Source: Notospermus geniculatus | Taxonomy: Eukaryota > Nemertea > Pilidiophora > Heteronemertea > Lineidae | Direction: 5' to 3' | NCBI GenBank assembly: GCA_002633025.1 | Contig: NMRB01000257.1 | Span: 13,129 to 77,128 of the forward strand | DNA length: 64,000 nucleotides | In this document: one piece after another, positions 23,082 through 34,880 of the stretch | Layout: every line of letters begins with the position of its first letter | Position numbering within the stretch: the first letter of the stretch is position 1 | Notes under the pieces: model-generated | Database searches by the model: none | What the model was told of the DNA's origin: nothing | Seen by the model: the letters and a program-made list of their open reading frames with translations, nothing else | Program-made: the position numbers and the translations under genes

Positions 23082-23583
23082 TACGGTGGCCCATAGAGCT
23101 CATTGATGAAAAATATTTACATTTGCAATTTTTTTTTCAATTCGATGATTTCCACCGCGGTGGGAATGTTTCCACCGCGGTGGGAATGTTTCCACCGCGG
23201 TGGAAACGTTTTCACCGCGGTGAGAACTTCCCACCGCGGTGAAAACATTTCCACCGCGGTGGAAACATTCTCACCGCGGTGAAAATGATTTCCACCGCGG
23301 TGGGAATGTTTCCACCGCAGTGGAAACATTATCACCACGGTGGAAACGTTTTCACCGCGGTGGGAAGTTCTCACCGCGGTGAAAACGTTTCCACCGCGGT
23401 GGAAACATTCCCACCGCGGTGGAAATCATTTTCACCGCGGTGGTAATATTATCACCGCGGTGGAAATATTATCACCGCGGTGGGAACTTCTGAAAATTTT
23501 ACAAACCCCAAGAAAAATTATCGAATTGAAAAAAAATTGCAAATGTAAATATTTTTCATGAATGAGCTCTATGGGCCACCGTA
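23082..23583. mobile_element. MITE with palindrome-array core
   Basis: Terminal inverted repeats of about 65 bp start tacggtggcccatagagctc and include the gaaaaatatttacatttgca arm. They are flanked by a direct gaagcc on both sides (23076-23081 and 23584-23589), a 6-bp target duplication. Between the arms lie 17 units spaced 18-22 bp, each centred on ACCGCGGT, extended to CCACCGCGGTGG or TCACCGCGGTGA, with two single-base variants. No coding capacity is credible. Confidence 0.85.
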
Positions 23584-24114
23584 GAAGCCAATTCCACATG
23601 TTCCAGGGGTTTGTGAGCGAGTGGTCGGAGGTTGCCTGAGCGAACTGTACCGCTGGGGACGAGGTTGAGGATGGCAGTGTGACTAGGTCGGTAGAATGGA
23701 GACAGGTGCCGCTGCGAGGAGTTTGGTGCGTCGGTTGATCGTGGCAGGTAATCCCAGCCGCACTATTCTGATAATGGTTGACCCAGTCTTGGCCCAGTTT
23801 CACAAAGAAACTTAAGTTGAAAGTTTGACGTAAGTCATCATGTGATGACGGTTTCAGGCAATCAGATGAGTTCATTTCGGACAGTTTTCGTAGACTTTAG
23901 ATTCTTTGTGAATCCGCTGGTTGTTTTAGTATTACAGCAATTTCGAACGATTAGTTTGTTGGGAACATCATGCCGTGGGTGCCAGCCTCTTGGGCGAGCA
24001 GTACTGCCACCTTGAGGCAGCTGGAGCTGGTCTATTTCCAGTGGTGTTGTAGGAACGTAAACCCACTTGGGACGAGTTGGGGGGGTCCGGTATGCAAATC
24101 GGCAAGAAGAAGTG

Positions 24115-26521
24115 GCAGTGTTCGGAATCGAGGTAGGGGATACGCCGGTGGGCAGTCCATGGGCCGTATTTCACGGGTCGTACTTCGTTAAAATCAGACT
24201 TTCTGTGTGCTTGAAGCATTGAGAAAAGTCAAACTTTTGATACTTTAGGCTAAAGTGCGACCCGTGAATACGGGCCCGAGAGTAGATCGCGCGTTGATTC
24301 TCCCGCAGCTGTACGGCTATGTTGATTGTACAGCGTGGTATGTTAGTGTAACAAATGGCACAGGAGAAGAAATTTTGAATGTCCAGTATATTTGATCTTA
24401 TAAATCAAAAGGTACAAATGACCATACATTAACTTAACTGACGTCGGACATGTCACAATCTGTAGACTACGTAAATTTCAGAGCGGTGGGAGGTAATCGT
24501 CGTCAAACAGGTCCTCGTTGTCATCGTTATCAGTGTCGATATGTGCGGCTTCATCATTGACATCGTCAGCGGCCTGGCCATTGTTACCGTAGGAGTGCAA
24601 CTGGAAGTGGATAAAGACGGAATAAAGTCTTAGTGACATTTTAATACATCCGTTTTCGTAGCATACCGGAATGCAAGTTGAGCCATGTAGACTAGTGGTC
24701 TCGGGGGATTAAAACAGAAATGGTGCGAACTGGCAATGAGCGGGGCATGCCGAGAGTACATTTTCTTCAAATGGGCGACAAAAATGCCGATGAAGAAAAG
24801 GAGCGATAGAACACTGGAATGAGCATACTGAGTCAGTTGTAAGGTACTCACCTGAATTATTCTCTGCTCCGAGTCTTTGATTGTGACGACAGCAAAATCG
24901 TACGTGCGTACTACATCGACAACGTCATTGGTGGCCGCGAGTGTAATGGCGTTGGAGTCTTGGTTGCCGGCAACAGTTGTGAGGACCTTGCCTTCGGCCG
25001 TTCCGAGAATGTTGATGGTTGTTGTGTATTCGTCGTTTTCGATCTGAAATAATGTAACGAATTAACCGACTGAAATTAGGCAGTGAATGAACTTCGAAGG
25101 AAGAGGTTTGGCACAGACAGAACGAAGTTGAAGGAAAAACAGTAGGCCTAGAGTTTGGTGAAAAGTTGAACAGTTTGGGTGGTGAAGGACAATAAGGGTC
25201 GTATTTTAGAATGTTTTTTGACCTCTAGTCAAATTGTAAAATCATCGAGAATAGATTTAAGGTGGACCGTATTAAGGAAGTTTCTAATATACGGCTGTAA
25301 GAATGTCCGGGGAAGAAGAAAGGACAGTTTCATGTGAGAAAGTTGCTCAAGTAATTGGTGAAGTGGGTCGTTCATAAAGAGGGAAGGGTTTGCTGCAGAA
25401 TAGCGGATGGTATTAGTTTAGGTTTCTCCTGGCACAAGTGGTATGACCACAGTTTACTTACAGTGAATGTGGTGTCTCGGGTACTCTGCAAAGAGACCAT
25501 CCCCTGATACACAGTAACTTCCAGATTTTCCGCACGGAGGCGTTTGTTTTGAAAATTATCATCGACGTTTGCGGTCATGTCATTCCATATTTTAATGTTC
25601 ACTTTGCCCGTGTCGTCTGCGATTTCCAAAAACTTCCGCTTGATACCATTAGCACTTATGCGTAGTGGTTGGACCTGAAAAAAATTACATTGTAATAAAA
25701 GGCTTTAATTAGGTGAATATGACCGAGGATGAGATTTTCGGGGGGGGGGGGGGNGGAGTTGGTTGAACTGGATGTACTTTATGCAGTTCAATTGCAAAGT
25801 ATCACATTCCAGAACCGGTGTAACGTTGATCAGTGTTCTCATGTTTGTGTTTTTCCCATTATTGTTTCCCTCTTGACGTTTTAAGTGCATGGCGACTAAC
25901 CGAACAATAACCATTCTATGCGTCTATTGTTGGGGAACACTTAAGAGTGCAGAAACATTCTCCGACTTTACACCGGGTGATATACTGCGGTATATTTAAG
26001 GAACGGCTCATTAGTAGAGAGCCAAGTAGTTGATGAATGGAAGTGAATAATTTCCAATAAATGCACGCATTTGCTAAAACGTTTGTAGTTACCTGGGTGA
26101 TTTTTCCCAGAACCGACACTCTCTGATGTTTTCTGACATGTTGCAGATGGTCGATCGACATTATGGGGGCATGGTGAAATCGTTCCTCCACTTCTTCGTT
26201 GATTGTAAACGGCTTTGTCTCGAACACCTGGAAAAAAATAGATATTGAAAATGATGTCTATTCTATTGAACTGGTACGAATGCTGCAACCCAACTGCCTG
26301 AAACTGTATACCAATGTTTCATGCAGTGGCCAGCGTTTCGGAATGGCCATTACAGGTTTTTTATACCTGCGATACCTACCTCGGTCTTTTTATCAAGTCT
26401 GATTGTGCGTTCTTGCATTATTTTTGTACATTTAGTCATGGTGTAGAAGCAGCTGGGCGTGAAAACCGCGTTCGCGGTTTCGCCGTTCAAGAACATCGTA
26501 TAGACGGCGTCGTCTTGCTCT
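24115..26521. repeat. Segmental duplicate B of 11021-14000
   Basis: Colinear and nearly identical to copy A, but without the MITE at 13304 and with intact RPA-like reading frames. The homology stops at the N at 26522, in the middle of an RPA-like exon, where transposon sequence begins. Confidence 0.8.
24478..26521 (-). CDS. RPA-like ssDNA-binding protein, copy B (5' truncated)
   Basis: Exons are 26521-26380 (partial), 26227-26093, 25674-25462, 25043-24852 and 24600-24478, with phase-0 GT-AG junctions and all frames open. The 213-bp exon encodes VQPLRISANGIKRKFLEIAD followed by DTGKVNIKIWND, the OB-fold strand pattern of RPA70-type domains. The C-terminal tail is acidic and one Thr shorter than in copy A. 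The 5' part of the first coding exon is lost at the N at 26522. The protein should bind ssDNA. Because copy B keeps the frame that copy A breaks, copy B is the better model of the functional protein. Confidence 0.75.
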
Positions 26522-26522
26522 N

Positions 26523-26577
26523 AGCTCTATTCTACGGCAGTTCCTTGACGTCTAAATGACGTCATTGTAGTGCAGTC
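26523..26577 (+). repeat. Left terminal inverted repeat
   Basis: Matches the complement of 32317-32371 with one mismatch. It includes two gacgtc half-palindromes in the order expected of CREB/ATF-type sites. Confidence 0.8.
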
Positions 26578-26704
26578 TTACGAAATGGCTCTGAAAGGTC
26601 CGAAGTAAGGATTTATAGCGAAATGCAGGGGGTTATAAAATGTATTTCTATTCTCTTTCAGCATGATCCCCATGCTTAGTTATCATTTATATGGTGGAAA
26701 AATC

Positions 26705-26808
26705 CCTAAGGGTGGTCGTCCATTTGACAGTTTATTGCATGTTAGGGGCTCTGCTGCACAAACCAGACTGTGTTAGATAAAACTGTCAAATTGACGGCCA
26801 CCCTTAGG
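26705..26808. mobile_element. 104-bp MITE in the transposon's 3' flank
   Basis: The ends cctaagggtgg and ccacccttagg extend inward with catttgacagttta / taaaactgtcaaattg. It lies between the stop codon of the transposon gene (26828) and the left TIR, so it is a nested insertion. Confidence 0.6.
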
Positions 26809-26827
26809 CACAAAAGCTTCACAGTTC

Positions 26828-29800
26828 TCAGTCACTGAGATCCATATCACTGTCTTCGCTCTCAAAGTCAGAATAAAATCCACAGGTATCTGACGAATTT
26901 TCTTCTATTTCATCCTCGTTCTCAGAACTTTCTCCATCTCCTTCGTATTCCCCGTCAACCCCCAATTCTTCGGCTGTTTCTTCTGGAAAGTAGTCACCGT
27001 TTCCTGTAAAAAGACATGAACATGATTATATTTAGGATGAATTCAGAAACAGAAAATCACACAAAATAATTACAGAATTTCGATTTCGATTGCATTGGTA
27101 TTTCTGAATTGAATATTTACCTTGGTTTTCATTTTTCCTGCCGGTAATACCAGGAACCTCCTCTGAATTGCGTGTTGTTTTTTTCTTCGTCTGTGGAGGC
27201 TGTTTTCCTCCTTCTGTTTGGTCTTCTGTATCTGTATCATACTCAACGAGACCTGCAGGATTAAATTGGCATTATATAATGTTATATCTGGGATGGACAG
27301 ACCCAAAGATGATTTGAAATCAAATCACCACAAGGAATATGCTGACAATTTACCTGGCTTTTTTCTTTTTCCGTAGTGGACCTCTCTGTCTTTCAACTGT
27401 CTGCTGGTATTGCTGTCTCTTTTCTTCCGTGGCGGCTGGCTCCTCTCCTCTGTTGTCTCTTCTACATCGGCATCGTACTCAGTGGGTGCTGCAAGAGGAA
27501 CATCTAACGATTTACCCAGTATTAATTGACTGAATGTTGAGACAAAAGCGGAGCAACTTTTAAAGGGCTGACATGGCTCAGATGAAATCGATATGAGCAA
27601 CTAACCTTGAATTTTCCTTTTCCCGCTCTTTTTCTTCGACAAGCTTGGGGGAGTTGTGGGCAGGTAAACCATACTGGCTTAATACCATCCTCTGTATTTT
27701 GCCATCCTCTGTCAGTGATAGAAGGGTACTCGATGTTCTGCTGGAGACATTGGTACCACAACAATGCCTGTAGGTCACTTCTCTTGAGGTGCTGATTGGT
27801 GCTATTCTCATCTGGAAGGATACTAGAACTACATTTCACCTTCTGGCTACTGTACATTCTGATCCTTGTCCCAACGAAGCTTTCTTGTTCTGTTCCAGAA
27901 TACATGCAGGTCCTGAAGAAATGTTTAGCACTTGCAACATTTTGAACAGATTTGTCAGATCTGCCCAGCTCAGCAAGAAGATGGGACATATCCAGTTTCA
28001 ACATCTTCTTCAATGGCTTGACTTTGCCAATGCGAAATGGGAATGATGTTGTGTCACATCCTGTGATGCTATGATAAGCTGGAAGGTTTCGACACACTGC
28101 ATCTCCATAATGAGTGGTCAGTTTCTTAACACTAACATATCGATGGTCAATCTTCATCAACCAGTCATGTGGTGGTTTACAGATGGAATAGGCATAGCTC
28201 AGGAGGATCAGGACGTCTGTGTCAGTAGCTCTGACGACAACTGGATCTTCAGACTTGCTTGCGTGAAGAACAAGCCTCGTGTCAGCCTCGTGATGGTTGC
28301 AGGACTCGAGCTTTTCCACATCAGTTTGTGTGATCAGCCAAGTATTTTCTTCCTCTGTCACGACCAGTGGAATTCTGAGGTTTTCTCTGACTGAAACAGT
28401 TTTGTAGTAACTGACAAGGAATTGAATCAGCTCAGTCTTGTTTTCAGCATTGCATAGAAAAAGGTCCCAGTCTTTGCCCCTTGGCATACTCTGCTCTTGA
28501 CTCGTGATGTGAATTCTTCTAAAAGAAAACCCTCTGCGTCGTTGGGTTAACTCCTTTGTCGTGGCTGTACTGTAAGAATCAAATATGATCCCAAGCTGTC
28601 TTGGCTTAGACTGGCTCGGTGGCATGCAGAATTTCAACAAAGCGTCAGCAAATTCTCCCCAAGTTTGTTGAGACGGGACTGTCTTAACAGCTGCCATTCC
28701 ATCAATCAACCAGTTGCTTTGACTCGGTTGTTCCTCCGTGGCTGATGAAGAGTCCTCAATAAGATAGTTCCTCAGTGCTGCTTTGGAACCTTGACGAAGG
28801 TCCCTTTCTGGTGTGGCAAGGGCAAGGGGAACTGTTGTTAGAGGATGTGAATGAGCTTCCTCTGGGGTAGTTGCCTTTCCTACCATCACACCAAATGCTT
28901 GTCGATCCTCCTTGATAACATTCAGTGATTTTGGATCTTTCTTGACCTTTTCTTGACCTGTCTTGATCTTTAGGTTGACGATTTTGTCAAAGAAATTCAC
29001 TCTTCCTTCACCAGTAGCCTTGAGTCTGAGGTTAACAAAGTCCAGGAATTGTTTCTCACCTACTTCGGATGATGATAACAGTCCAGTAACGATACTTTGA
29101 TCAATTTCCTCTCCAGTTTTCATGTGACGTGCATGGCCAATTAGAAAAGGGTCAAAGTACTTCTGCAATTGAGTGATGAGGCTCTGAACTATGTTTTCAT
29201 GCTGCTTCCGTGCTCCGATACTTGTCTCCTTGTGAGCCGAAGAGGTCAGGATATCTAACCTTTCCTTCAAAGTTGCTCTTAGCTTTGCCATTATGTGACT
29301 TGTCTTTATGAATGTATCTGTTGTCTGCTTGCTAGTGCTGTAACCACCTTGCATTGGACCACCCCTGACTTTCACCTCTCTGTTGATTGTGGTCTCAGTG
29401 ATCAAGTCTCCGTGTATCGTAGAAAAGGGCTCCCCAGACATTGATCCGCCAAAGCCATTTTTCACAAGATCATCCCAGGCATCCTTGTGGTTCGACTTGA
29501 CATTTTGCAGATTGACGTGTTGGAATGTCAGGTATCTTGCGTAATTGACATGCCCAAAAGCAAAGCACTTTGGAAGAAGCGTTCGCTCTACTGCCAGGTG
29601 TGTTTCAATACTTTTCTCCCTGACGGCTGCTATTAGGCACAGCATAGCTGATACATCCTTCACATATTCTACCATCATCTTGGCCTGCGTTCCTTCGGAT
29701 ACCATCAATGAGGTACAGATGTCCTTGAAGATTGGCAACTCAAGGAGTGACTGAAGGTTTGTTGGATTTGGATTGTTCCTGAGTTTAGCGATCACTTCTC

Positions 29801-32099
29801 TCACAGAGTCATCCAATTTAGAACCAACATCTTGTGTCTTCATCCTGTGTCTGAGTAAGGCCTCAAGTGACTGTTTGTGCAGGCGAACACTTCTTGCGTA
29901 GTGACGACCCTCAAACGCTTGAGCAACAGAACCATCAGCAATAGCTCCTGAATCCACCCACCAGTCCTTAAGTCCAAGGCATCCATACTTCTTTGAGATA
30001 ATTTTCAGGTTAACTAAAATGGTGTGGAATCCTCCCATGAGTGGTATGATCTTGTCGTACCTCTCCTGATGTAGCCATGAAATTATCAACATTTTGCTGT
30101 TAATTGCCTCATCTGCATGTGCGAAAATAAAGTCCATTTCAAGATCATCAGCAATCTGGACTATCATGTCCATGTACCATTTAATCACATTGTCTCCTGG
30201 CGGCAAAGGAACAACTGGGAGGTATTCCAACTTACACTTAGTAGTGGAGCAGTCAGTCACAGTTTTCATGAATGAAGTCCATGAACCTACAGGTCCAAGC
30301 ACATCTTTATCAGCCTCAGGAAAGAATTCCTCTAGGCAATCGTCACCAACTGTACCAACAAGAACCCAAGCGATATTACGTTCCAGAGCATCATCCAGCA
30401 GTTTTGAATCTCTGTAGTCATCGTTGAAGTCAGGAAACGATGGAGGGGGTGACCTCTTCTTCGGGATTTTGTAAGTTCCATAGTCGGGCTCCTCTTGGTC
30501 GATGAGATTGCGCTGTTCCAGTTTTCGAGAACTGTTGCCAGTGGTGGTGTCACCTGCTCTTACTGACTGAAAAATGGTACCGGTTGTATGGTGAGTTGTA
30601 TGACTTCCAGTCAGTGTCTGTTGTTGCCCATCAGAGTTATCAAATGTGACATGCACACTTCGACCCTTGACGAAGCCAGGGGGTAACATATTCTTATGCT
30701 CCATGGTGATGGATTTTGCCCAGTTGTTATTCAGATCACGGACATCAGTGTATGATATCCCTATGCCAGATCGGTTTAAGAGGGCGGTAGCCTCTTTGCT
30801 GCCAGTTATTCTGTGAATGGTCAAACTCAACGCAGTTCCTAATGGTGAGCGCTCACCTTTGACCAATTTTTCCCAACTTTGAGTTAATGCCGACATTTTC
30901 TCTGCTTCATCCTTGCTTGTAGCTACAGCATATCCAAAGGCATTTCTTGGTCTCCTGGGATTAATTGACCAGGCAATGGCATTGTAAATACAGTGAAGCG
31001 GTCTGTGACTATCAAGTAGACTAAACAGTTCATCTGGTTCCAATGGCCACTTTACAGCGTCCCTCTGTGAAAGTTTACGACGAATCATCCTTGCAAACGC
31101 CTTGGTCAGCTCAGATTCACGAAGTCCATTTCCTTGTAATGTAGCCGCAGAATACGACAGTGGATTGACCGCACTGGAGTGTACCACCAGCCGATTTCCC
31201 AGCATGTGAAAGTCGATGGCATCCCCGAATTTCTCAGTCAGGCGTTTTTTCAAAGTGTGGGTTTTTGAAATTGGTGGGACCTCTACACCATATTCTTCAC
31301 TGATATCCTTTATATCGCCTATTAACTCCAACAGAAAATAGGCATTTTGATCCTTTATGACCAGTCGATGGAAGAGTTTGAAAAAGTTATCCATAACTTC
31401 CAAAGCTGATGTATCCTCCTCTGGTACGAGCTTCTTCTCGTAAGTGTAAGTAAACTTGTCATAGCAGGTCTTATGATAGTACACATCTACAGCAAAAATA
31501 TCATACGATGCACCACTAAGAATTACATCAAGTCTCTTTGCTGCCTCATGGAACTTATCTGTTTCATCATTTATTTTCAAATTCCTGGCATATTCAATTT
31601 TTGATGCTGCGTTTTTCTCCGAACATCGGCCAAGGCCCCCACTATTGAAGGGTTTGCTGTCATCGGCTGTCTCCTCATTGCAGACAAAACAGACTTTCTT
31701 CTTTGGAAGTGATCCTCTGCGTATCCTGTATGGGGGATTATCAACTGCTTCATTTGACTCATGAGCGCTAGTTGTCTCTGAACTCAGCGGGAGTAGTTTT
31801 CTGGTCTGGGTTTCCTTCCGGGCAAGTCTGGTTCGAAATGTGATTCGACAGTTCTCATGAATATTGATGTCCTGGCATGCACCAGACAGTCGCTGTGCAG
31901 CTGATTGGAATTCAGCATAAGGTGCCTGAGTACACAATCTATTATCAACTTTTACCCATCTTTCTGCTAATTCTCGAATAGATTGCAATCCATCCTGAGA
32001 CAAATATGAAGCTGACTTGTCGTCCTCGACACGTTCATTACATAGACAACACAACCGTTTTTCATCACTCTCCAAACTCAAAATCGGTGTGGATGCCAT
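26828..32099 (-). CDS. Transposon protein with CxxC-HxxC fingers and PIN-like region
   Basis: Exons are 32099-27602, 27488-27354, 27252-27121 and 27003-26828, giving about 1646 codons. The first donor is uncertain: the in-frame GT at 27601 is weak, while GTTAGT at 27605 is stronger but out of phase. The N-terminus has two fingers: C17/C18-x-C20...H81-x2-C84, then VCFVCNEE...YYHKTC. The middle has a conserved-looking block (HADEAINSKMLIISWLHQE, PLMGGFHTI, KDWWVDSGAI, HYARSVRLHKQSLEAL). Around residues 1280-1360 lies HHEADTRLVLHA, ATDTDVLILL and GCDTTSFPF. This Asp-rich spacing recalls PIN/FEN-type nuclease folds. The last three exons encode an acidic, Lys/Pro-rich tail ending SDFESEDSDMDLSD. 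I do not recognise a named transposase superfamily. Similar uncharacterised proteins are, from memory, multi-copy in cnidarians, fish and lancelets. Its position between TIRs points to a transposition protein. Confidence 0.75.
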
Positions 32100-32309
32100 T
32101 GTGCAGCAGAATTCACAATGGCAAAATTTCTATTGTCTTTATGTACAAGTAGTCGTTATATGGATTCAATGAATCAGTTGAGACAGGACTCCAAATCTTT
32201 TCTATTGTCCATCAGTATTCAAGGATTCTGAAAATGAAATTCGTTATCTTACCTGGCCAAATACGAGGCGAAATGATCATGGAGAAAGGGAAAAGAAATA
32301 CATACATCT

Positions 32310-32650
32310 GGTGGGTGATTGCACTACAATGACGTCATTTAGACGTCAAGGAACTGCCGTAGAATAGAGCTAATGGGTAAATCTGGTAGTTTATCATCAT
32401 GTTTTATATGTTTGGTAATACATTTATGGGTGTAAAATGGGTCAGAAAAAAGTTCGCCATACATTGAAATACCCGGGGTGATTTCGCTGCTATGACGTCA
32501 TTTCGACGTCAAGGAGACGTCACAGACTACTTCTAATGTGTTATTTTGGAAGTTTAGCATCATGTTTCTATCTGTTCGTAATACATTTATGGGGTGAAAA
32601 ATGGACCAGAAAAAAGTTTGCTGTACATTGAAATGTCTGGGGCAGCCATA
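32310..32650. repeat. Tandem pair of about 165-bp terminal units
   Basis: The unit at 32316-32477 (gtgattgcactacaatgacg ... cattgaaatacccgg) is repeated with divergence at 32478-32640 (gtgatttcgctgctatgacg ... cattgaaatgtctgg). The right TIR lies in the first unit. Confidence 0.65.
32317..32371 (-). repeat. Right terminal inverted repeat
   Basis: Partner of 26523-26577. It lies about 220 bp upstream of the gene's ATG (32099), so its paired gacgtc motifs would sit in the promoter. Confidence 0.8.
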
Positions 32651-33000
32651 TTGGATTTATGGCCGCCATATTGGATTGGAGGCAAAAATCAGGGTGGCCC
32701 AGAGGCTTATTTCAAAGAGTATGCCCCAAAGCAGATAAATCAATTGAGAAAACCTTGACTGGAAAAAAGGGCCATTTTTGCCTGGCATGGACCTGTCTAN
32801 ATGCCACTCATTATCCAAATACAGACCTTGGCCTTTTCATTCCAACCCCGCCTCCGGCTTAGTTCTTTCGCTCTTATTATCTAGTCAGGGATCCGATCCC
32901 CATCAACCTAGCTCACCCACCCGGAGGCAGGACCGGGCCCCCATCAACCCCAGGCTGGAGCCATAAAAGCCATTTCCAAGCGTAGCTGGGAATACCCTTT

Positions 33001-33160
33001 ACACTCTAAAAACTAAAGAGTTAAAGTAACTCCTAAAGAGTTAAAGTAACACCTAAAGAGCCTGTACAGTGAGTGCTCTAAAGAGCACTCACTGTACAGG
33101 CTCTTTAGGTGTTACTTTAACTCTTTAGGAGTTACTTTAACTCTTTAGTTTTTAGAGTGT
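33001..33160. mobile_element. 160-bp perfect palindrome (mariner-type MITE)
   Basis: Two 79-bp arms, exact complements, separated by 2 nt. Each arm starts acactctaaaaactaaagag and contains tandem 20-bp words taaagagttaaagtaac. TA borders can be drawn on both sides, as for Tc1/mariner MITEs. Confidence 0.8.
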
Positions 33161-33480
33161 ATGGCCCACGCCGCACTAATTACCACAACAATGATCCCTA
33201 CCCCATATCCTGTTCCCAGGGGCTTAGCACCCGGCTGGCAGCATGTGTTACGCAACCAATTAAGCGCTTCCCGGAACCGCCGCTCGGGCCCATCGGCCTC
33301 CTCGCAGGCCGTGGCCAATCACCGCCGTGCTCTCTGCGGCAGCAACCAATCAGGGAGCGGCATTCCGGGACCTCACCAGTGGGACTCTGGGTGCATCAGA
33401 ACCAATTCTGATTTTGAACACTCAACACGTTTACACAAATTTCCCCTCCCTCCCTCCCTATCTTATGCCCCCGGTCCTGT

Positions 33481-33724
33481 CTAAAGGCCCGTTTACACAT
33501 GCAACTTTTCATATGCAACTTCATGCAACTTGTTGCATAAACCTGATGAGACCAAAAGTTTCATAAAAGTTGCATGTGTAAACGGATATGCAACTTGTTG
33601 CAACTCGATCACGCTGGATGTTGCATCGATTTTTCTATGTGTAAACCGTCCCAGGTAGTTTGCAACAAGTTGCAAGTTGCAGCAACTTGCAACTTGGTGC
33701 AACCTAGTGTAAACGGGCCTTTAG
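33481..33724. mobile_element. MITE, ctaaaggcccgtttacac ends
   Basis: Exact inverted ends ctaaaggcccgtttacac and gtgtaaacgggcctttag. The interior is built from atgcaactt / gttgcaagtt words in both orientations. Confidence 0.75.
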
Positions 33725-34187
33725 GTGCTATCTCTCACGCAATAGTTTCCCTTATGTCTACATTGACATTTATAATTTATTTATACCTCGGTGCAATTTA
33801 TCATCTTGTCGTACCCCCGCTAGGGGTATACGTCTCGTTGGTGGCTCCATTTACTTCCGCCAACTGTTGTATACCTTGTCAACCCTCTGGTCGTGGGGGC
33901 CTACGTTCCCCCTTGTCGTTTATACATGTATATGTATCATCTGTATGTTCCATTACTGTTAAGGTCTGTCGGAAATTGACCCCACCTTGATGGGTCCGTC
34001 TCCCCCTTGTATATATTTTATGCCACTCATTATCCAAATACAGACCTTGGCCTTTTCATTCCAACCCCGCCTCCGGCTTAGTTCTTTCGCTCTTATTATC
34101 TAGTCAGGGATCCGATCCCCATCAACCTAGCTCACCCACCCGGAGGCAGGACCGGGCCCCCATCAACCCCAGGCTGGAGCCATAAAT

Positions 34188-34880
34188 ATGCAAAGAGGAC
34201 ATCAATCGGTCCACTGGTTACGATTCTATGTCAGTTTGAATGTCCGAGGGTGTGTGGCACAGGCCATACTCGCAAAACGGCGAGTACGGTAGCATAAACA
34301 AGACTGGCATCATTGGCAACATACCGTATGCAAGTATGTTGAGGTATGTCCTTGTTGAGTAGCAAATGATCCTTGGAGTTCTGAGTTCTCTTGAAAATAA
34401 ATCAAGCTGTAAATAAACAGTAAACGAAGAAAATTGTTCAGTCTTTTCTTTGTCTTTACAACACAGCCTTATCCCACTCATGTTCCCCTGGCCCTTCTTA
34501 TTCCCAAACTCATGAACTTGGTCCTGCCGGTGTGAAGGGAAAAAATGTCCTAGGAAAAACTGTCCTGGGAACAAAAGATCCTATTGTTACATTCTAATCT
34601 CTGGCGATTGGTTTCTATACCCATGCCGCTTATTCCGTCATTCAACAATTAGTGGAGACTTTTTACAGGGGGATCCTCTTTACTGCTACACCGGCCGTCT
34701 ACGACACCTGGAAGTTGGTTGGTAGGGATTTATTTAGGAAACCTTTAATGGTACCGGTAGCTAGTAAGAGGTCCAGGAGTGGACTTTTTGGCATAAACAA
34801 CGATTGTCTGTGTACGACGTGTCAAATAATCACATAGCCATTTGAGTGCAGTAGATAAAGGGTTGGGATCGAAAAGGAAG
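34188..34880. repeat. Diverged fragment of the 16.7-kb/54.3-kb repeat
   Basis: About 34540-34690 matches 16755-16910 and 54315-54470 (gtcctaggaaaaactgtcct, tctggcgattggtttctata, tttttacaggggga). This makes a third, more diverged copy of the Helentron-flanking repeat. No gene seen in the rest. Confidence 0.55.

Larger units (their letters stand above)
26523..32371. mobile_element. Unclassified DNA transposon with 55-bp TIRs
   Basis: The left end 26523-26577 and right end 32317-32371 are inverted repeats of 55 bp with one mismatch, starting agctctattctacggcagtt and containing gacgtctaaatgacgtca. The interior is a single minus-strand gene of four exons. Target duplication cannot be read because an N (26522) abuts the left end. 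To the right, 32372-32650 contains a tandem near-copy of the terminal region (tatgacgtcatttcgacgtc). The true right border may therefore lie further out, up to the N at 32800. Confidence 0.8.
32801..34187. repeat. 168-bp identical direct repeats bounding 1.4 kb
   Basis: 32801-32968 and 34020-34187 (both starting atgccactcattatccaaat and ending ggagccataaa) look identical. A TATA-like gtatatatttta precedes the second copy. Candidates are a miniature LTR retroelement whose 5' LTR was cut by the N at 32800, or an unmerged contig overlap. No gag/pol coding was found inside. Confidence 0.55.

Noticed and set aside
23150-23490. CRISPR-like array
   Set aside because: Repeats are 10-12 bp palindromes with near-identical 6-10 bp spacers inside a eukaryotic MITE, with no cas genes.
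23117-23561. Open frames rich in HRGGN/FPPRW repeats as a repeat protein
   Set aside because: They are read-through of the palindromic array on both strands with no independent coding signal.
26523-26577. Claim that the 5.85-kb transposon inserted into the RPA-like exon
   Set aside because: An N sits at the junction and the right side is not RPA sequence, so the adjacency may be an assembly join.
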